Positions 45,576 to 55,396 of a DNA stretch of 64,000 bases are shown here, piece after piece. The stretch spans positions 1,364,001 to 1,428,000 of the forward strand of contig NZ_CP072852.1 in the NCBI RefSeq assembly GCF_017948265.1, given 5' to 3'. Source of the DNA: Rhodoferax sp. PAMC 29310. Lineage in GTDB: Bacteria; Pseudomonadota; Gammaproteobacteria; Burkholderiales; Burkholderiaceae_C. The notes under the pieces are model-generated. The model was not told where the DNA came from. It did not search any database and worked only from the letters and a program-made list of their open reading frames with translations. The first letter of the stretch is position 1. Every line of letters begins with the position of its first letter. Made by a program: the position numbers and the translations under genes.

Positions 45576-46563
45576 CCATCAAGGCCAGCATCAGCGCCAC
45601 CCGGGCTTTCACAGGCGACAAGCCTTTGGAGTCCTCAAACTGGCTGGCCGATGTCGGCAACACCCGGCCCCGCGTACATCGACTGGCCCGCACCACCGAC
45701 ACCCCAGCACGCTGCGCCCGCACCAACGCGGTCTCCAGATCTTGGTGCAAGGTGCCATTTCCGGTTCCTGCCACCACTAACCCACGCAGAACACCTAGAC
45801 CCGAGTGCTCGGTTGATACCAGGGCATCCACTACAGCTCCGCTGGCTCCGGCATAGTTCATCACAATCTCAACTCTGGGCCAAATCAGATTGGAAACTCC
45901 GTTTTTGATAGCCCCTTGCGTAGTTTCGACGGAGGCCAGAGGCCAATTTCTTACCAAACGGATCAAACCCTCCTCGATATAGCCCACGGGACCAGAATCT
46001 CCTGAGTCAAATGCATCGACCCGATATGTGTGGACCTTTTGCACGTCCAGAGCACCATGCACCACACCGGCGCAAACCGCCACCACCCCCGTGGCTCCGG
46101 GCGTGCATGCCACCGCTACAGCATCCATCACGTTCTGGGGTCCGTCCGGGGTCAGGGCGGATGCTGGTCGCATCGCGCAGGTCAGCACCACCGGTTTGCC
46201 CTGAAGGTAGGCACTAGATAGCGCGCTGTGCAGGAAATAGGCTGTTTCCTCCAACGTGTCCGTGCCATGAGTGATCACCACCCCCACCACATCAGGTTGA
46301 GCCAGATGGTGGGTTACACGCGCCAGCAACTGTCGCCAGACCTCAAAACTCATGTCCTTGCTGTCGATTTGAGCCACCTGCTCGACCACCAGGCTTCGGC
46401 CCGCCAGAACCCGGTCCAGCCCTGGCACGGCCAACAACAACTGCTCAACACCGACCTGTGCCGCCGTGTAGCCAACGTTGTCAGCGGCCGAACTGGCGGT
46501 ACCGGCAATAGTGCCACCTGTGCCTAAAACCACAACTTTTTGAGCATGAGAAGAAATAGTCAC
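45571..46563 (-). CDS. L-asparaginase
   Basis: The 330-residue enzyme hydrolyses asparagine to aspartate. The two catalytic threonine motifs are [12 protein letters not shown] at about residues 14-25 and [16 protein letters not shown] at about residues 98-113. No signal peptide is seen, suggesting a cytoplasmic enzyme. Near residues 205-221 ([16 protein letters not shown]) the coding sequence is a copy of the dispersed element, in a region that is variable among asparaginases. A type I/II assignment is not attempted. Confidence 0.9.
   Translation of the reverse strand: MTISSHAQKVVVLGTGGTIAGTASSAADNVGYTAAQVGVEQLLLAVPGLDRVLAGRSLVVEQVAQIDSKDMSFEVWRQLLARVTHHLAQPDVVGVVITHGTDTLEETAYFLHSALSSAYLQGKPVVLTCAMRPASALTPDGPQNVMDAVAVACTPGATGVVAVCAGVVHGALDVQKVHTYRVDAFDSGDSGPVGYIEEGLIRLVRNWPLASVETTQGAIKNGVSNLIWPRVEIVMNYAGASGAVVDALVSTEHSGLGVLRGLVVAGTGNGTLHQDLETALVRAQRAGVSVVRASRCTRGRVLPTSASQFEDSKGLSPVKARVALMLALMG
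45902..45949 (+). repeat. Dispersed ~47-bp element, copy inside the asparaginase gene
   Basis: On the plus strand (opposite to the gene) it begins TTTTTGATAGCCCCTTGCG and ends CGGAGGCCAGAGGCCAATTT. It is the copy closest to the inferred consensus, along with the one at 43627. Confidence 0.6.
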
Positions 46564-46597
46564 TTGCGAACTTTCGAAAACTGATTAAAAATACAGC

Positions 46598-46617
46598 TAC
46601 TGGATATCAACACAGTG
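46598..46617. promoter_or_regulatory. lexA: LexA (SOS) box upstream of lexA
   Basis: TACTGGATATCAACACAGTG matches the CTG-n10-CAG SOS consensus. It lies 45 bases upstream of the lexA start, where LexA would repress its own gene. Confidence 0.75.
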
Positions 46618-46661
46618 TGTATAAACCCACAGCAAGACCACCGCATATCAAAGGAGTCGCC

Positions 46662-47336
46662 ATGCTTGAAAGCCCCAAACTCACCGCCCGCCAGCAACAA
46701 ATCCTGGATCTCATCAAAAGCGCCATCACGCGCACTGGTGCCCCTCCTACTCGCGCCGAGATTGCCAATGAACTTGGCTTCAAGTCTGCCAATGCGGCCG
46801 AAGAGCACCTGCAAGCATTGGCACGCAAAGGCGTGATCGAACTGCTCAGCGGAACCTCACGCGGCATTCGTTTGAAAAGTGAAGCGCTTCGCTCTCTCAA
46901 TGAGTCGCGTAGCAAAAACCTCACCCTCTCGTTGCCGGGCATGGCCCAATTAATGCTGCCACTGATTGGCCGGGTTTCCGCTGGTTCCCCCATTCTCGCC
47001 CAAGAACACGTCGACAAAACCTACTACCTGGAAGACAGCCTGTTTCAGCACAAGCCGGACTACCTGCTCAAAGTGCGCGGCATGTCCATGCGAGACGCGG
47101 GCATCATGGACGGCGACTTGCTGGCGGTGCAAGCCAGCAAAGAAGCTAAAAACGGTCAAATTGTCGTTGCTCGCCTGGGCGACGACGTCACCGTCAAGCG
47201 TTTTCGCCGGAACAAGCATCTGATCGAGTTGCACGCAGAAAACCCGGACTACCAAACCATCGTGGTCGAACCCGGCGAGGCCTTTGAGATTGAGGGCTTG
47301 GCGGTCGGCTTGATTCGCAACACCATGCTGATGTAA
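46662..47336 (+). CDS. lexA: SOS repressor LexA
   Basis: The start chosen is ATG 46662 ([18 protein letters not shown]) after an AAAGGAG site, giving 224 residues. The N-terminal winged helix-turn-helix includes [23 protein letters not shown] (residues 28-50). Autocleavage occurs at Ala107-Gly108 (RVSAGSP). The catalytic serine is Ser142 (GMSMRDAG) and the lysine Lys179 (VTVKRF). All the catalytic elements are intact. Confidence 0.96.
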   Translation: MLESPKLTARQQQILDLIKSAITRTGAPPTRAEIANELGFKSANAAEEHLQALARKGVIELLSGTSRGIRLKSEALRSLNESRSKNLTLSLPGMAQLMLPLIGRVSAGSPILAQEHVDKTYYLEDSLFQHKPDYLLKVRGMSMRDAGIMDGDLLAVQASKEAKNGQIVVARLGDDVTVKRFRRNKHLIELHAENPDYQTIVVEPGEAFEIEGLAVGLIRNTMLM

Positions 47337-47358
47337 ACGGCCCGCTGAAAGATTCACC

Positions 47359-47676
47359 ATGAAAAAACTACACAACGACTCCCCCAGTTTGCTGGCACCC
47401 CTTCAAGGGTTTTGGCGCTGGCTAATGCCTGCAGCGCTTCCACGTGCTGCAACTGTCGACGAAATTGGATTGGGGTTTTCCGTCCAAGGACTCGAGGCAC
47501 CTCGTCAATGCGTGGCGCGCCCAACTCGGGCTGTGGTCCGCCCGCTGCGAATTATTCGTGTCCTCGACCACGATAGCGGCCCTGCCAATGTCGGTCGCAT
47601 GGTGATATCCGGTCGCATGGCCGACGTCTGCGCCGAACTTGATCGCCTGGTCGCACGCGAGCAAACCTTGCATTGA
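47359..47676 (+). CDS. Hypothetical protein downstream of lexA
   Basis: The 105-residue protein has no recognised domain. The C-terminal part RPLRIIRVLDHDSGPANVGRMVISGRMADVCAELDRLVARE is well formed and similar segments occur after lexA in relatives, as far as I recall. The N-terminal 40 residues include a hydrophobic stretch (FWRWLMPAALP). It lies 22 bases after lexA and may be read with it under SOS control. Function unknown. Confidence 0.6.
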   Translation: MKKLHNDSPSLLAPLQGFWRWLMPAALPRAATVDEIGLGFSVQGLEAPRQCVARPTRAVVRPLRIIRVLDHDSGPANVGRMVISGRMADVCAELDRLVAREQTLH

Positions 47677-47770
47677 GAGCGACGTCAGCAGGCCCGGCCA
47701 CTTGACTGCTGGCGCCAATTCTGGGCTCTGACTGACGAACAAGTTCATTGCCGAGGCACAATGTCACGCT

Positions 47771-48778
47771 ATGAATATAGTGATTCTTGACGATTACCAA
47801 GACGCCGTCCGAAAACTGGAGTGCGCCAGCCGACTTGAGCCCTACCAAGCCAAGGTCTACACCAACACCGTCAAAGGACTGGGACAGTTGTCGGTCCGAC
47901 TCAAAGACGCCGACATTGTGATTCTCAATCGAGACCGCACGCAACTGACTCGGTCACTGATTGATAAGCTCCCCAAGCTGAAACTCATTGTTCAAACCGG
48001 CCGAATCGGGCCACATGTGGATGTGGCCGCTTGCACAGAGCGAGGGATCGCTGTCGCCGACGGCGTAGGCTCCCCATTTGCAACCGCCGAGCTCACATGG
48101 GCACTCATCATGGCCGCGGCTCGCAGATTACCCCAGTACATCGGGAACTTGAAACATGGGGCGTGGCAACAATCCGGATTGAAAACGAGCTCAATGCCGG
48201 CCAATTTCGGTCTGGGAACTCTCCTGCGCGGAAAGACACTTGGTATCTGGGGCTATGGAAAAATTGGCCAACTGGTGGCGCAGTATGGCAAGGCCTTCGG
48301 CATGAGCGTGGTGATTTGGGGCCGCCCCCCCTCTAGGGAGCGTGCCATTCTCGACGGTTACGACACGGCCATTGGCCGCGAAGAGTTCTTTGAACAGTGC
48401 GATGTCATCACCCTGCACCTCCGCTTGAATGAAGAAACCCAGGGCATCGTTCGTGCCGACGACTTGGCCCGCATGAAGCCGACATCCCTTTTGGTCAACA
48501 CCTCACGGGCCGAACTGGTTGAATCCGACGCTTTGATCAGTTCACTGAACCGCGGTCGCCCAGGCATGGCGGCCGTCGACGTGTTTGAGACCGAGCCAAT
48601 TCTGCAGGGGCACGCCTTGCTGAGACTGGAAAACTGCATTTGCACGCCTCACATCGGCTACGTTGAGCAAGACAGCTATGAGCGTTATTTTGGCGCCGCG
48701 TTTGACAACGTCATCAACTTCATCAAGGGTACGCCGACCAATATCGTCAATCCTGGTGCCCTGCAGGTGCGCCGATAG
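47771..48778 (+). CDS. D-2-hydroxyacid dehydrogenase family protein
   Basis: The 335-residue NAD(P)-dependent oxidoreductase reduces 2-keto acids or oxidises D-2-hydroxy acids. The dinucleotide-binding motif GIWGYGKIGQLVAQYGKAFGM is near residue 159. The catalytic triad is visible: Arg in LLVNTSRAELVE (about 245), Glu in VDVFETEPI (about 274) and His in CTPHIGYVE (about 297). The substrate is not known. It is the first of several genes on the plus strand linked to acid and acyl-CoA metabolism. Confidence 0.9.
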   Translation: MNIVILDDYQDAVRKLECASRLEPYQAKVYTNTVKGLGQLSVRLKDADIVILNRDRTQLTRSLIDKLPKLKLIVQTGRIGPHVDVAACTERGIAVADGVGSPFATAELTWALIMAAARRLPQYIGNLKHGAWQQSGLKTSSMPANFGLGTLLRGKTLGIWGYGKIGQLVAQYGKAFGMSVVIWGRPPSRERAILDGYDTAIGREEFFEQCDVITLHLRLNEETQGIVRADDLARMKPTSLLVNTSRAELVESDALISSLNRGRPGMAAVDVFETEPILQGHALLRLENCICTPHIGYVEQDSYERYFGAAFDNVINFIKGTPTNIVNPGALQVRR

Positions 48779-48883
48779 GCCCACTAACGGCGAACCAAGA
48801 ATGGCCTTGGGCCCCTCTAACGAACCCGAGCGAAATCAAAGTCGACACAAGCCAGCGACACGCATACAGAGAACACCTCACCC

Positions 48884-50404
48884 ATGAATCCAGTTTTCAA
48901 ACAGGTCGGCATTGTCGGCGCCGGGGCCATGGGCCGTGGCATTGCTCAAATTGCCGCTCAGGCCGGCAGTCATGTTGTGATGGTTGACATGCAAAACGGG
49001 GCCGCTGAATCCGCTCAAGTCGCCATACACGCGCAATGGGAGCGAATGTGTGAAAGAGGGAAAGTGGATGCTATTCAGCTTGCGTCCTTCAAGACCCGAC
49101 TGCGGTGCGCAGAATCTTTGGGTGGTTTAGCCCATTGCGACCTCATTGTCGAAGCTGTTGTGGAGCGGTTGGACGTCAAGGCCCACTTGATGTCGGAACT
49201 GGAGTCACTGGTTCAAGCCGGCACCGTGCTGGCCAGCAACACGTCATCCCTGTCCGTGACCGCTATCGCCGCCGGACTCAAACGACCAGAGCAGGTGGCG
49301 GGATTCCATTTTTTCAACCCCGTCCCATTGATGAAGGTCGTGGAGGTTATCGCAGGGTTGAAGACTGCCACAAGCGTTTGTGCGGCCTTGGCCGATTACG
49401 CCCGCCAAATGGGGCACACACCCGTCAAGGCGATGGACACGCCTGGCTTCATCGTGAATCATGCTGGTCGAGCTTACGGAACAGAAGCCTTGCGCATCGT
49501 GAATGAAGGCGTGGCCGATTTCGCCACCGTTGATCGCATCCTGAAAGATCAAATCGGCTTCAAGCTCGGGCCCTTTGAACTGATGGACCTGACCGGCCTG
49601 GACGTGTCGCATCCGGTGATGGAGGCCATCTATCACCAATATTTCGAAGAACCACGCTATCGACCCAGTGCCATCACGGCACAGCGGCTCGCTGGAGGTT
49701 TACTCGGCAAAAAGTCAGGCGCCGGCTTTTATGCCTATGACGCCGGAGTGGCACAACTCAGCTCCGAGCCGTCAGTCCCTCACGTTGACGAGATACCTCC
49801 CGTGTGGGTGTCACCGCGAGCCGCCCGCCGGGTGGAACTGTTGGGATTGCTCAGGGACTTGGGTGCAAAAATTGAAACAGGCGCGTCACCGTCCACCCTC
49901 GCTTTGACCCTGGTCGCCCCATTGGGCTTCGATATCACAACAGTGGCGGTTGTCGAGCGCCTTGATCCCGCCCGCACCATCGGCATCGACATGATGGTTG
50001 ACGACGCGAGCAGTAAACGACGTGTGCTCGCAACCAACCCTGCCACACGGCAAGACATGCGCCATGCTGCGCATGCCCTCATGGCCCGTGACGGAAAATC
50101 GGTCAGTGTGATCAAGGACAGCGGTGGCTTTGTGTCTCAACGGGTCGTGGCCGGCATCGTGAACATTGGGTCGGATATTTGTCAGCAAGGCATCTGCACG
50201 CCGGCGGACCTTGAAACTGCGGTCACACTCGGTCTTGGCTACCCGCTCGGCCCACTGGCGTTGGGCAATGCCTATGGACCGACCAACATGCTTGAGATTC
50301 TGTTCAATATGCAAACCGTTTACGGTGATCCGCGCTATCGACCCAGCCCATGGCTGCGTCGCCGTGGGGCGATCGGCTTGAGCCTTTTGCATCAAGAAGA
50401 CTAA
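48884..50404 (+). CDS. paaH: 3-hydroxyacyl-CoA dehydrogenase (PaaH/PaaC type)
   Basis: The 506-residue enzyme oxidises 3-hydroxyacyl-CoA with NAD+. The N-terminal Rossmann motif VGIVGAGAMGRGIAQIAAQAG (residues 7-27), the catalytic segment GFHFFNPVPLMKVVEVI (about 138), and the NHAGRAYGTEALRIV helix are typical. A second C-terminal 3HCDH domain (about residues 400-506, ending ALGNAYGPTNMLEILFNMQTVYGDPRYRPSPWLRR) is characteristic of the longer PaaH/PaaC subgroup (3-hydroxyadipyl-CoA dehydrogenase of phenylacetate degradation). No other paa genes are here, so the exact substrate is uncertain. Confidence 0.87.
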   Translation: MNPVFKQVGIVGAGAMGRGIAQIAAQAGSHVVMVDMQNGAAESAQVAIHAQWERMCERGKVDAIQLASFKTRLRCAESLGGLAHCDLIVEAVVERLDVKAHLMSELESLVQAGTVLASNTSSLSVTAIAAGLKRPEQVAGFHFFNPVPLMKVVEVIAGLKTATSVCAALADYARQMGHTPVKAMDTPGFIVNHAGRAYGTEALRIVNEGVADFATVDRILKDQIGFKLGPFELMDLTGLDVSHPVMEAIYHQYFEEPRYRPSAITAQRLAGGLLGKKSGAGFYAYDAGVAQLSSEPSVPHVDEIPPVWVSPRAARRVELLGLLRDLGAKIETGASPSTLALTLVAPLGFDITTVAVVERLDPARTIGIDMMVDDASSKRRVLATNPATRQDMRHAAHALMARDGKSVSVIKDSGGFVSQRVVAGIVNIGSDICQQGICTPADLETAVTLGLGYPLGPLALGNAYGPTNMLEILFNMQTVYGDPRYRPSPWLRRRGAIGLSLLHQED

Positions 50405-50720
50405 GTCCCGCCACCTCTAGGGACCCGGGAAAGGGTCCAGCACGCCCCCACTACCCAGCGACGGGCGTCCGACGGACATTGACTTGGGTCAAGCTGGCCC
50501 AGCGGCAAGTCAAAACTGGCTCAAGGCGCACTTCAAGGGCCGGCACCTCCCTTGCATCAGCCAGCGATACCTCTGGCGCCAGTCTCACAGAGGGCTGTCC
50601 GTCAGCGGGCCAGTTGCGCCCCTGTTGTGCCTGTGCAGACACTCAGGTGACAACCCTGATACGTCAAGATCGTCTCGCGCGTGACAATGGTCTGGTTATC
50701 AGTCACCGAAAAGACAGGCC
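50405..50720. promoter_or_regulatory. 316-bp intergenic region with a symmetric Crp/Fnr-type site
   Basis: No gene was found. TTGAC-TTGG-GTCAA at 50479-50492 is a perfect inverted repeat of the type bound by Crp/Fnr-superfamily regulators, 229 bases upstream of the regulator gene that begins at 50721. It could control that gene or belong to a separate promoter. Confidence 0.4.
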
Positions 50721-51443
50721 ATGGACGATCCAATTCTTACTATTGAAGAACGCGAGTCAATCAACGCCGGGCGTTGGTTTTCAACTTTATCACCCTCACT
50801 CCGACACGACATACTTCGATGTGCTTATGTAAAACGCTTCAAAGACGGCGAATTGATTGCCGCCAGAGGGGAGTCCCCCGAGGAGTGGATCGCCTGCGCG
50901 CGAGGTGCAGTCAGGGTGAGTTCAACCTCGATTACTGGCAAGCAAATTACCCTGACCTATGTAGAACCGGGCATCTGGTTTGGCGATGTGGCCATCTTCG
51001 ATGGCGACCGACGAACCCACGACGCTTGCGCTCACGGCGAGACGACGATTTTGTGCGTTGCGAGAGCGGATTTCAAAAAAATTCTGGCTCTCCATGTCGA
51101 GCTGTACGAAGCACTTTTGCGCCTGCATGCGCGGCGAATTCGTCAACTATTTGGCTTGGTAGAAGACCTCAACACCTTGCCTTTACGGGCCAGGCTAGCC
51201 AAGCAGTTATTGCACCTGGCGCGGAGTTATGGCGTGCCATCACTCAGCAATGCGGCCGAACTTCGGATTGGACTGCAATTGGCGCAAGAGGAACTGGCAC
51301 AGTTGCTCGGCGCCTCTCGCCAGCGTGTGAACCAGGAGCTCAAATCCATGGAGCGTGACGAGGTGATACGTATTGAGCCGGGCGGCCTCGTTATTTGCGA
51401 CCGAGACGCGCTTTTGCGCATCACCGAAGCCGACAACTGCTAA
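50721..51443 (+). CDS. Crp/Fnr-family transcriptional regulator without an Fe-S cluster motif
   Basis: The 240-residue protein has an N-terminal cyclic-nucleotide-binding-like domain (about residues 20-135, including YVEPGIWFGDVAIFDGDRRTHDACAHGETTILCV) and a C-terminal helix-turn-helix (LQLAQEELAQLLGASRQRVNQELKSMERDEVI). The N-terminal cysteine pattern of Fnr is missing, so oxygen sensing by a 4Fe-4S cluster is unlikely. It is followed after 26 bases by the phosphotransferase and acyl-CoA dehydrogenase genes, suggesting that it controls them. The effector is unknown. Confidence 0.88.
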   Translation: MDDPILTIEERESINAGRWFSTLSPSLRHDILRCAYVKRFKDGELIAARGESPEEWIACARGAVRVSSTSITGKQITLTYVEPGIWFGDVAIFDGDRRTHDACAHGETTILCVARADFKKILALHVELYEALLRLHARRIRQLFGLVEDLNTLPLRARLAKQLLHLARSYGVPSLSNAAELRIGLQLAQEELAQLLGASRQRVNQELKSMERDEVIRIEPGGLVICDRDALLRITEADNC

Positions 51444-51469
51444 CCCCACACTTCCCTTAATGGAGAACC

Positions 51470-52579
51470 ATGAGCGATTTTGACCACTTCACTGGCACAC
51501 GGGCGGTGTCCGAAAAACAAGCGTTCGACATAGACGCCCTCACCTCTTGGCTAAAGACCAATCTGCCAGGCTTTGAGGCCCCCCTTGCCGTGGAGTCGTT
51601 CAAAGGTGGTCAATCCAACCCAACCTACAAGCTGACGACGCCGACCAAAACCTATGTCATGCGAGCCAAACCCGGCCCAGTTGCAAAACTACTGCCGTCG
51701 GCTCATGCGATTGAACGTGAGTTTGCGGTCATGAGTGGACTCAAGGGCACGGAGGTTCCCGTGCCTCAAATGCTGTGTCTGTGTGAAGACGAGTCAATCA
51801 TCGGGCGCGCCTTCTACATCATGGAGTTCATGGAAGGCCGGATTCTGTGGGATCAAACCTTGCCGGGAATGAGCAACTCAGAGCGCGGCGCAATTTATCT
51901 TGAAATGAATCGGGTTATCTCCGCACTTCATTCTGTGGACTATGTAGGACGCGGATTAGCCACTTATGGCAAAGCAGGCAACTATTTCGAACGCCAGATC
52001 GCTCGGTGGAGCAAGCAATACCTCGCGTCGGCCGATGGCACTGGCCCGATGAGTCAACCCATTGCGGAAATGGAGCAACTCATGGAGTGGCTCCCCAAAA
52101 ATATTCCGGCCATGGCGCGCTCAGAGCAAATGATCAGCGTCGTTCATGGGGACTACCGCCTGGACAACCTCATGTTTCACCCCTCTGAACCCAGAATCAT
52201 CGCGGTGCTGGACTGGGAGCTATCGACATTGGGCCATCCGTTGGCAGATTTCAGCTACCACTGCATGGCTTGGCACATTCCACCTGGCGCATTTCGGGGC
52301 ATCGGGGGCCTGGATGTCAGCAGCATGGGCATTCCAACCGAAGAAGAATATATCCGCCTGTATTGTGAAAGAACCCGATTGGTCAAGCCAGAGCAACTCA
52401 AGGCCGACTGGAATTTCTACATGGCATACAACTTGTTTCGCATAGCCGCCATCTTGCAAGGAATCGCAAAACGCGTTGAAGCGGGAACGGCCGCCAGCGC
52501 ACAAGCCGTCAGTTCAGCAGCCGGCGCCAGGCCACTGGCTCAAATGGCCTGGAAATTTGCCCGGCAATCCGGAACCTGA
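51470..52579 (+). CDS. Phosphotransferase (APH family, LvaA/ACAD11-N type)
   Basis: The 369-residue kinase-like protein has the small-molecule APH fold: ESFKGGQSNPTYKL (glycine-rich loop, about residue 43), VMRAKPGPVAKLLPSAHAIEREFAVM (lysine and glutamate of the ATP site), catalytic loop VVHGDYRLDNLMFHP (about 224) and AVLDWELSTLGHPLADFSYHC (metal-binding aspartate, about 246). This wording matches the kinase domain fused to acyl-CoA dehydrogenase in ACAD10/11, and LvaA of levulinate catabolism, which phosphorylates 4-hydroxyacyl-CoA. It precedes an acyl-CoA dehydrogenase by 65 bases. Confidence 0.9.
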   Translation: MSDFDHFTGTRAVSEKQAFDIDALTSWLKTNLPGFEAPLAVESFKGGQSNPTYKLTTPTKTYVMRAKPGPVAKLLPSAHAIEREFAVMSGLKGTEVPVPQMLCLCEDESIIGRAFYIMEFMEGRILWDQTLPGMSNSERGAIYLEMNRVISALHSVDYVGRGLATYGKAGNYFERQIARWSKQYLASADGTGPMSQPIAEMEQLMEWLPKNIPAMARSEQMISVVHGDYRLDNLMFHPSEPRIIAVLDWELSTLGHPLADFSYHCMAWHIPPGAFRGIGGLDVSSMGIPTEEEYIRLYCERTRLVKPEQLKADWNFYMAYNLFRIAAILQGIAKRVEAGTAASAQAVSSAAGARPLAQMAWKFARQSGT

Positions 52580-52644
52580 CTCAAGTCGCCTGACCAATCT
52601 GGCGGGCGACTCCCCTCAACCCCACCTTCATCGAAAGCACACTC

Positions 52645-53919
52645 ATGGATTTTGACTACTCCCCCAAGACCAAGGAACTCCAAGCGCGTTTGCAGGCGTT
52701 CATGGATGAACATATCTATCCAAACGAGAGCACTTACCAATCCGAGATTTCAGCCAATACCGCTGCCGGAAAGCGTTGGACGCCACTGCAGACCATTGAG
52801 AATCTCAAGCCAAAGTCACAAGCCGCAGGCCTTTGGAACCTGTTTCTGCCAGTGGATAGTGCTGCCGCGTCCGGCTATGCAGGAGCAGGATTGACCAACC
52901 AGGAATATGCCCCGTTGGCGGAAATCATGGGGCGCGTGATGTGGTCCAGCGAAGTATTCAATTGCTCAGCACCAGATACCGGCAATATGGAAACTATTGC
53001 ACGTTACGGTTCGGCTGAAAACAAGGCACGCTGGCTCAAACCTTTGCTTGAGGGAAAAATTCGCTCAGCGTTTGCGATGACTGAACCCGATGTGGCCTCC
53101 AGTGACGCCACCAACATCGAAACCAGGATTGAGCGTGACGGTGACAACTACGTTATTAATGGTCGCAAGTGGTGGACTTCCGGCGCTGGCGACCCCCGTT
53201 GTTCTGTCTACATCACCATGGGAAAGACTGATCCAGAAGCAGCACGCCACTCCCAGCAAAGCATGGTGCTTGTGCCCGCAGACACCACTGGTATCACTGT
53301 TGTGCGGCCACTCAATGTCATGGGCTACGACGATGCACCGCACGGCCACATGGAGGTCCTGTTTGAAGACGTGCGAGTGCCAGTGGACAATATTCTGCTG
53401 GGTGAAGGTCGAGGATTCGAAATCGCCCAAGGGCGCCTTGGCCCAGGTCGCATCCACCATTGCATGCGTCTGATTGGTCTGGCTGAACGAGCATTGGAGC
53501 TCATGTGCAAACGAGCCTCAGTCAGAATTGCCTTTGGTAAAAGCGTTGCTGCGCAAACGGTGACGCAGGAACGCATTGCGGAAGCACGCTGCAAAATTGA
53601 TATGGCCCGCTTGTTGACGCTGAAGGCCGCCTGGATGATGGATGTCGCCGGGAACAAATTCGCCAAAAACGAGATCGCCATGATCAAGGTCGTTGCGCCG
53701 AGCATGGCCTGCCAAGTCATCGACTGGGCAATGCAAGTCCATGGCGGCGCGGGGATGTGTGACGACTTTCCATTGGCCTATAGCTACGCCAATGCCCGCA
53801 CCTTGCGCTTCGCGGACGGTCCGGACGAGGTCCACCGCAACGCCATTGCAAAACAAGAGTTGGGAAAATACACACTCAATGCCAAACCGGTGGAGATGCC
53901 GGTGACACGAGGCTGTTAA
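52645..53919 (+). CDS. Acyl-CoA dehydrogenase (ACAD11/LvaC-like)
   Basis: The 424-residue FAD enzyme shows [41 protein letters not shown] (about residues 139-180, substrate and FAD contacts), [20 protein letters not shown] and [39 protein letters not shown] (C-terminal helices). Members of this subgroup (LvaC, ACAD10/11) use the 4-phosphoacyl-CoA made by the partner kinase, removing phosphate to isomerise a 4-hydroxy to a 3-hydroxy acid, rather than performing ordinary dehydrogenation. Whether that applies here is inferred from the neighbour. The 3-hydroxyacyl-CoA dehydrogenase at 48884 could act on the product. Confidence 0.9.
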   Translation: MDFDYSPKTKELQARLQAFMDEHIYPNESTYQSEISANTAAGKRWTPLQTIENLKPKSQAAGLWNLFLPVDSAAASGYAGAGLTNQEYAPLAEIMGRVMWSSEVFNCSAPDTGNMETIARYGSAENKARWLKPLLEGKIRSAFAMTEPDVASSDATNIETRIERDGDNYVINGRKWWTSGAGDPRCSVYITMGKTDPEAARHSQQSMVLVPADTTGITVVRPLNVMGYDDAPHGHMEVLFEDVRVPVDNILLGEGRGFEIAQGRLGPGRIHHCMRLIGLAERALELMCKRASVRIAFGKSVAAQTVTQERIAEARCKIDMARLLTLKAAWMMDVAGNKFAKNEIAMIKVVAPSMACQVIDWAMQVHGGAGMCDDFPLAYSYANARTLRFADGPDEVHRNAIAKQELGKYTLNAKPVEMPVTRGC

Positions 53920-54023
53920 CAAGTCTAATCGGCCCCTGCTCCTGGGGTCGATTGAGTATCAAGACATTCAGTCTGTTGCTGTTAAATTTTTTCCGCGTGG
54001 CATGGCGTTAAGAGATTGGATCT

Positions 54024-55277
54024 CTAAGCGCCCGGAATCTCGGACCACAATTCATTGAGATCAGGGAATCGCCACACAGCCGGGTCTTCTCTTCCTTGAA
54101 TTTTTTCATTGCAGCTAGGGTGGGAAAGATCAACGATATGCGGAGCGATCCTCATATTGGATTTGGTTGAAAAGAAAACCTTCACACTGGGCATCGTCAG
54201 AGACTTTCCCGTTTGCTCAATCACCACTCCAATTCGACCAGAGGTCAAGCGCACCAGCGACCCCACTGGATAAATTCCCATCGTTTTAACAAATGCTTGA
54301 AACACCACTGGGTCAAAATGGCCATTGGCCCACTCAGCCATTTTCCGCACAGACTCAGCCGGGTCCCAGCCCGATTTGTAGGGACGATTTGAGGTGATGG
54401 CATCGTAGACATCGCACACCGCCCCCATCTTGGCGAATATGCTGATCTTGTCTCCGGAAAGACCACGAGGGTATCCTGAACCGTCCATTTTTTCGTGATG
54501 GTGCAGACAGACATCCAGCACAATCTCATCGACGCTATCGCCCGTCAACAACAACTTGTGGCCCTCCACCGGATGGCTTTTGATGATCTTGAACTCTGCA
54601 TCGGTGAGCTTGCCCGGCTTGTTCAACACAGCCATGGGCATCACAGCCTTGCCCAAATCATGCATCAAACCGGCCAGCCCTGCGAGTCGTATGTCTGACT
54701 CACTCATGCCTAACTGTTTTGCCAAAGCCACCATCATCGCGCAAACTGCAACCGAATGAAGATAGGTGTAATCATCCACAGTTTTGAGTCGAGCAAGACT
54801 AATTAGCGCCCCCGGATTCCGGGCAACAGAGTCCGAGATTTCGTCAACCAGTTGGCCAGCGCCCCCTACGTCAACGCTTTTCCCCATCCGCGCTTCCTCA
54901 AACATTGACACCACCGCATGCTTGGCGCGTTCGCAAGTTTTGGCCGCTCTGGCCATCTCCTGGGTAGCGGGTACTCGCGCAATTTCCCTCGTCTTCGGCA
55001 GATCGTTGGCAACTGGGGTCGCCGCCTGCAGCAACTCACTGTCTACTTGCGCGTCAGACTGCGCGGTAAGAACTGCATTGGCTCCCGGCGGGACATCCAA
55101 GCCCTTGCTACTGTCAATCCACACCTCCTTGATGCTGCTCCCGTGAATAGCCGAGAGGTCTTTTGGATCATTCAGCAACAATTTACCGCGCCAAAACGGA
55201 TGCTCCATCCAAGAGCCACAAAACTCGTGAACATGCATCCCAATAGTCAGTTGATCAACATCAATTCGCTTCAGCAT
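54024..55277 (-). CDS. HD-GYP domain cyclic di-GMP phosphodiesterase with DUF3391
   Basis: The 417-residue cytoplasmic protein begins with a DUF3391 domain (residues 1-130, MLKRIDVDQLTIGMHVHEFCGSWMEHPF). The HD-GYP domain (about 150-340) contains the metal ligands LMHDLGKAVMP (HD), KSHPVEGHKLL, VCLHHHEKMDGSGYPRGLSGDKIS (HHE...GYP) and AVCDVYDAITSNRPYKSG. Such proteins hydrolyse c-di-GMP to pGpG or GMP and often affect motility. The HD-GYP signature is intact. It faces away from the acyl-CoA genes. Confidence 0.93.
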   Translation of the reverse strand: MLKRIDVDQLTIGMHVHEFCGSWMEHPFWRGKLLLNDPKDLSAIHGSSIKEVWIDSSKGLDVPPGANAVLTAQSDAQVDSELLQAATPVANDLPKTREIARVPATQEMARAAKTCERAKHAVVSMFEEARMGKSVDVGGAGQLVDEISDSVARNPGALISLARLKTVDDYTYLHSVAVCAMMVALAKQLGMSESDIRLAGLAGLMHDLGKAVMPMAVLNKPGKLTDAEFKIIKSHPVEGHKLLLTGDSVDEIVLDVCLHHHEKMDGSGYPRGLSGDKISIFAKMGAVCDVYDAITSNRPYKSGWDPAESVRKMAEWANGHFDPVVFQAFVKTMGIYPVGSLVRLTSGRIGVVIEQTGKSLTMPSVKVFFSTKSNMRIAPHIVDLSHPSCNEKIQGREDPAVWRFPDLNELWSEIPGA

Positions 55278-55396
55278 GACAGGAGTACTCGTAATTTCAA
55301 AATATATGGTTCAACCTAATCGCGGTCAAACAAGTGGCCAATTCAAAGACACAATACCACCGTAGCTTATGTTTAAAACTTGCTACCTTGCCGAAC

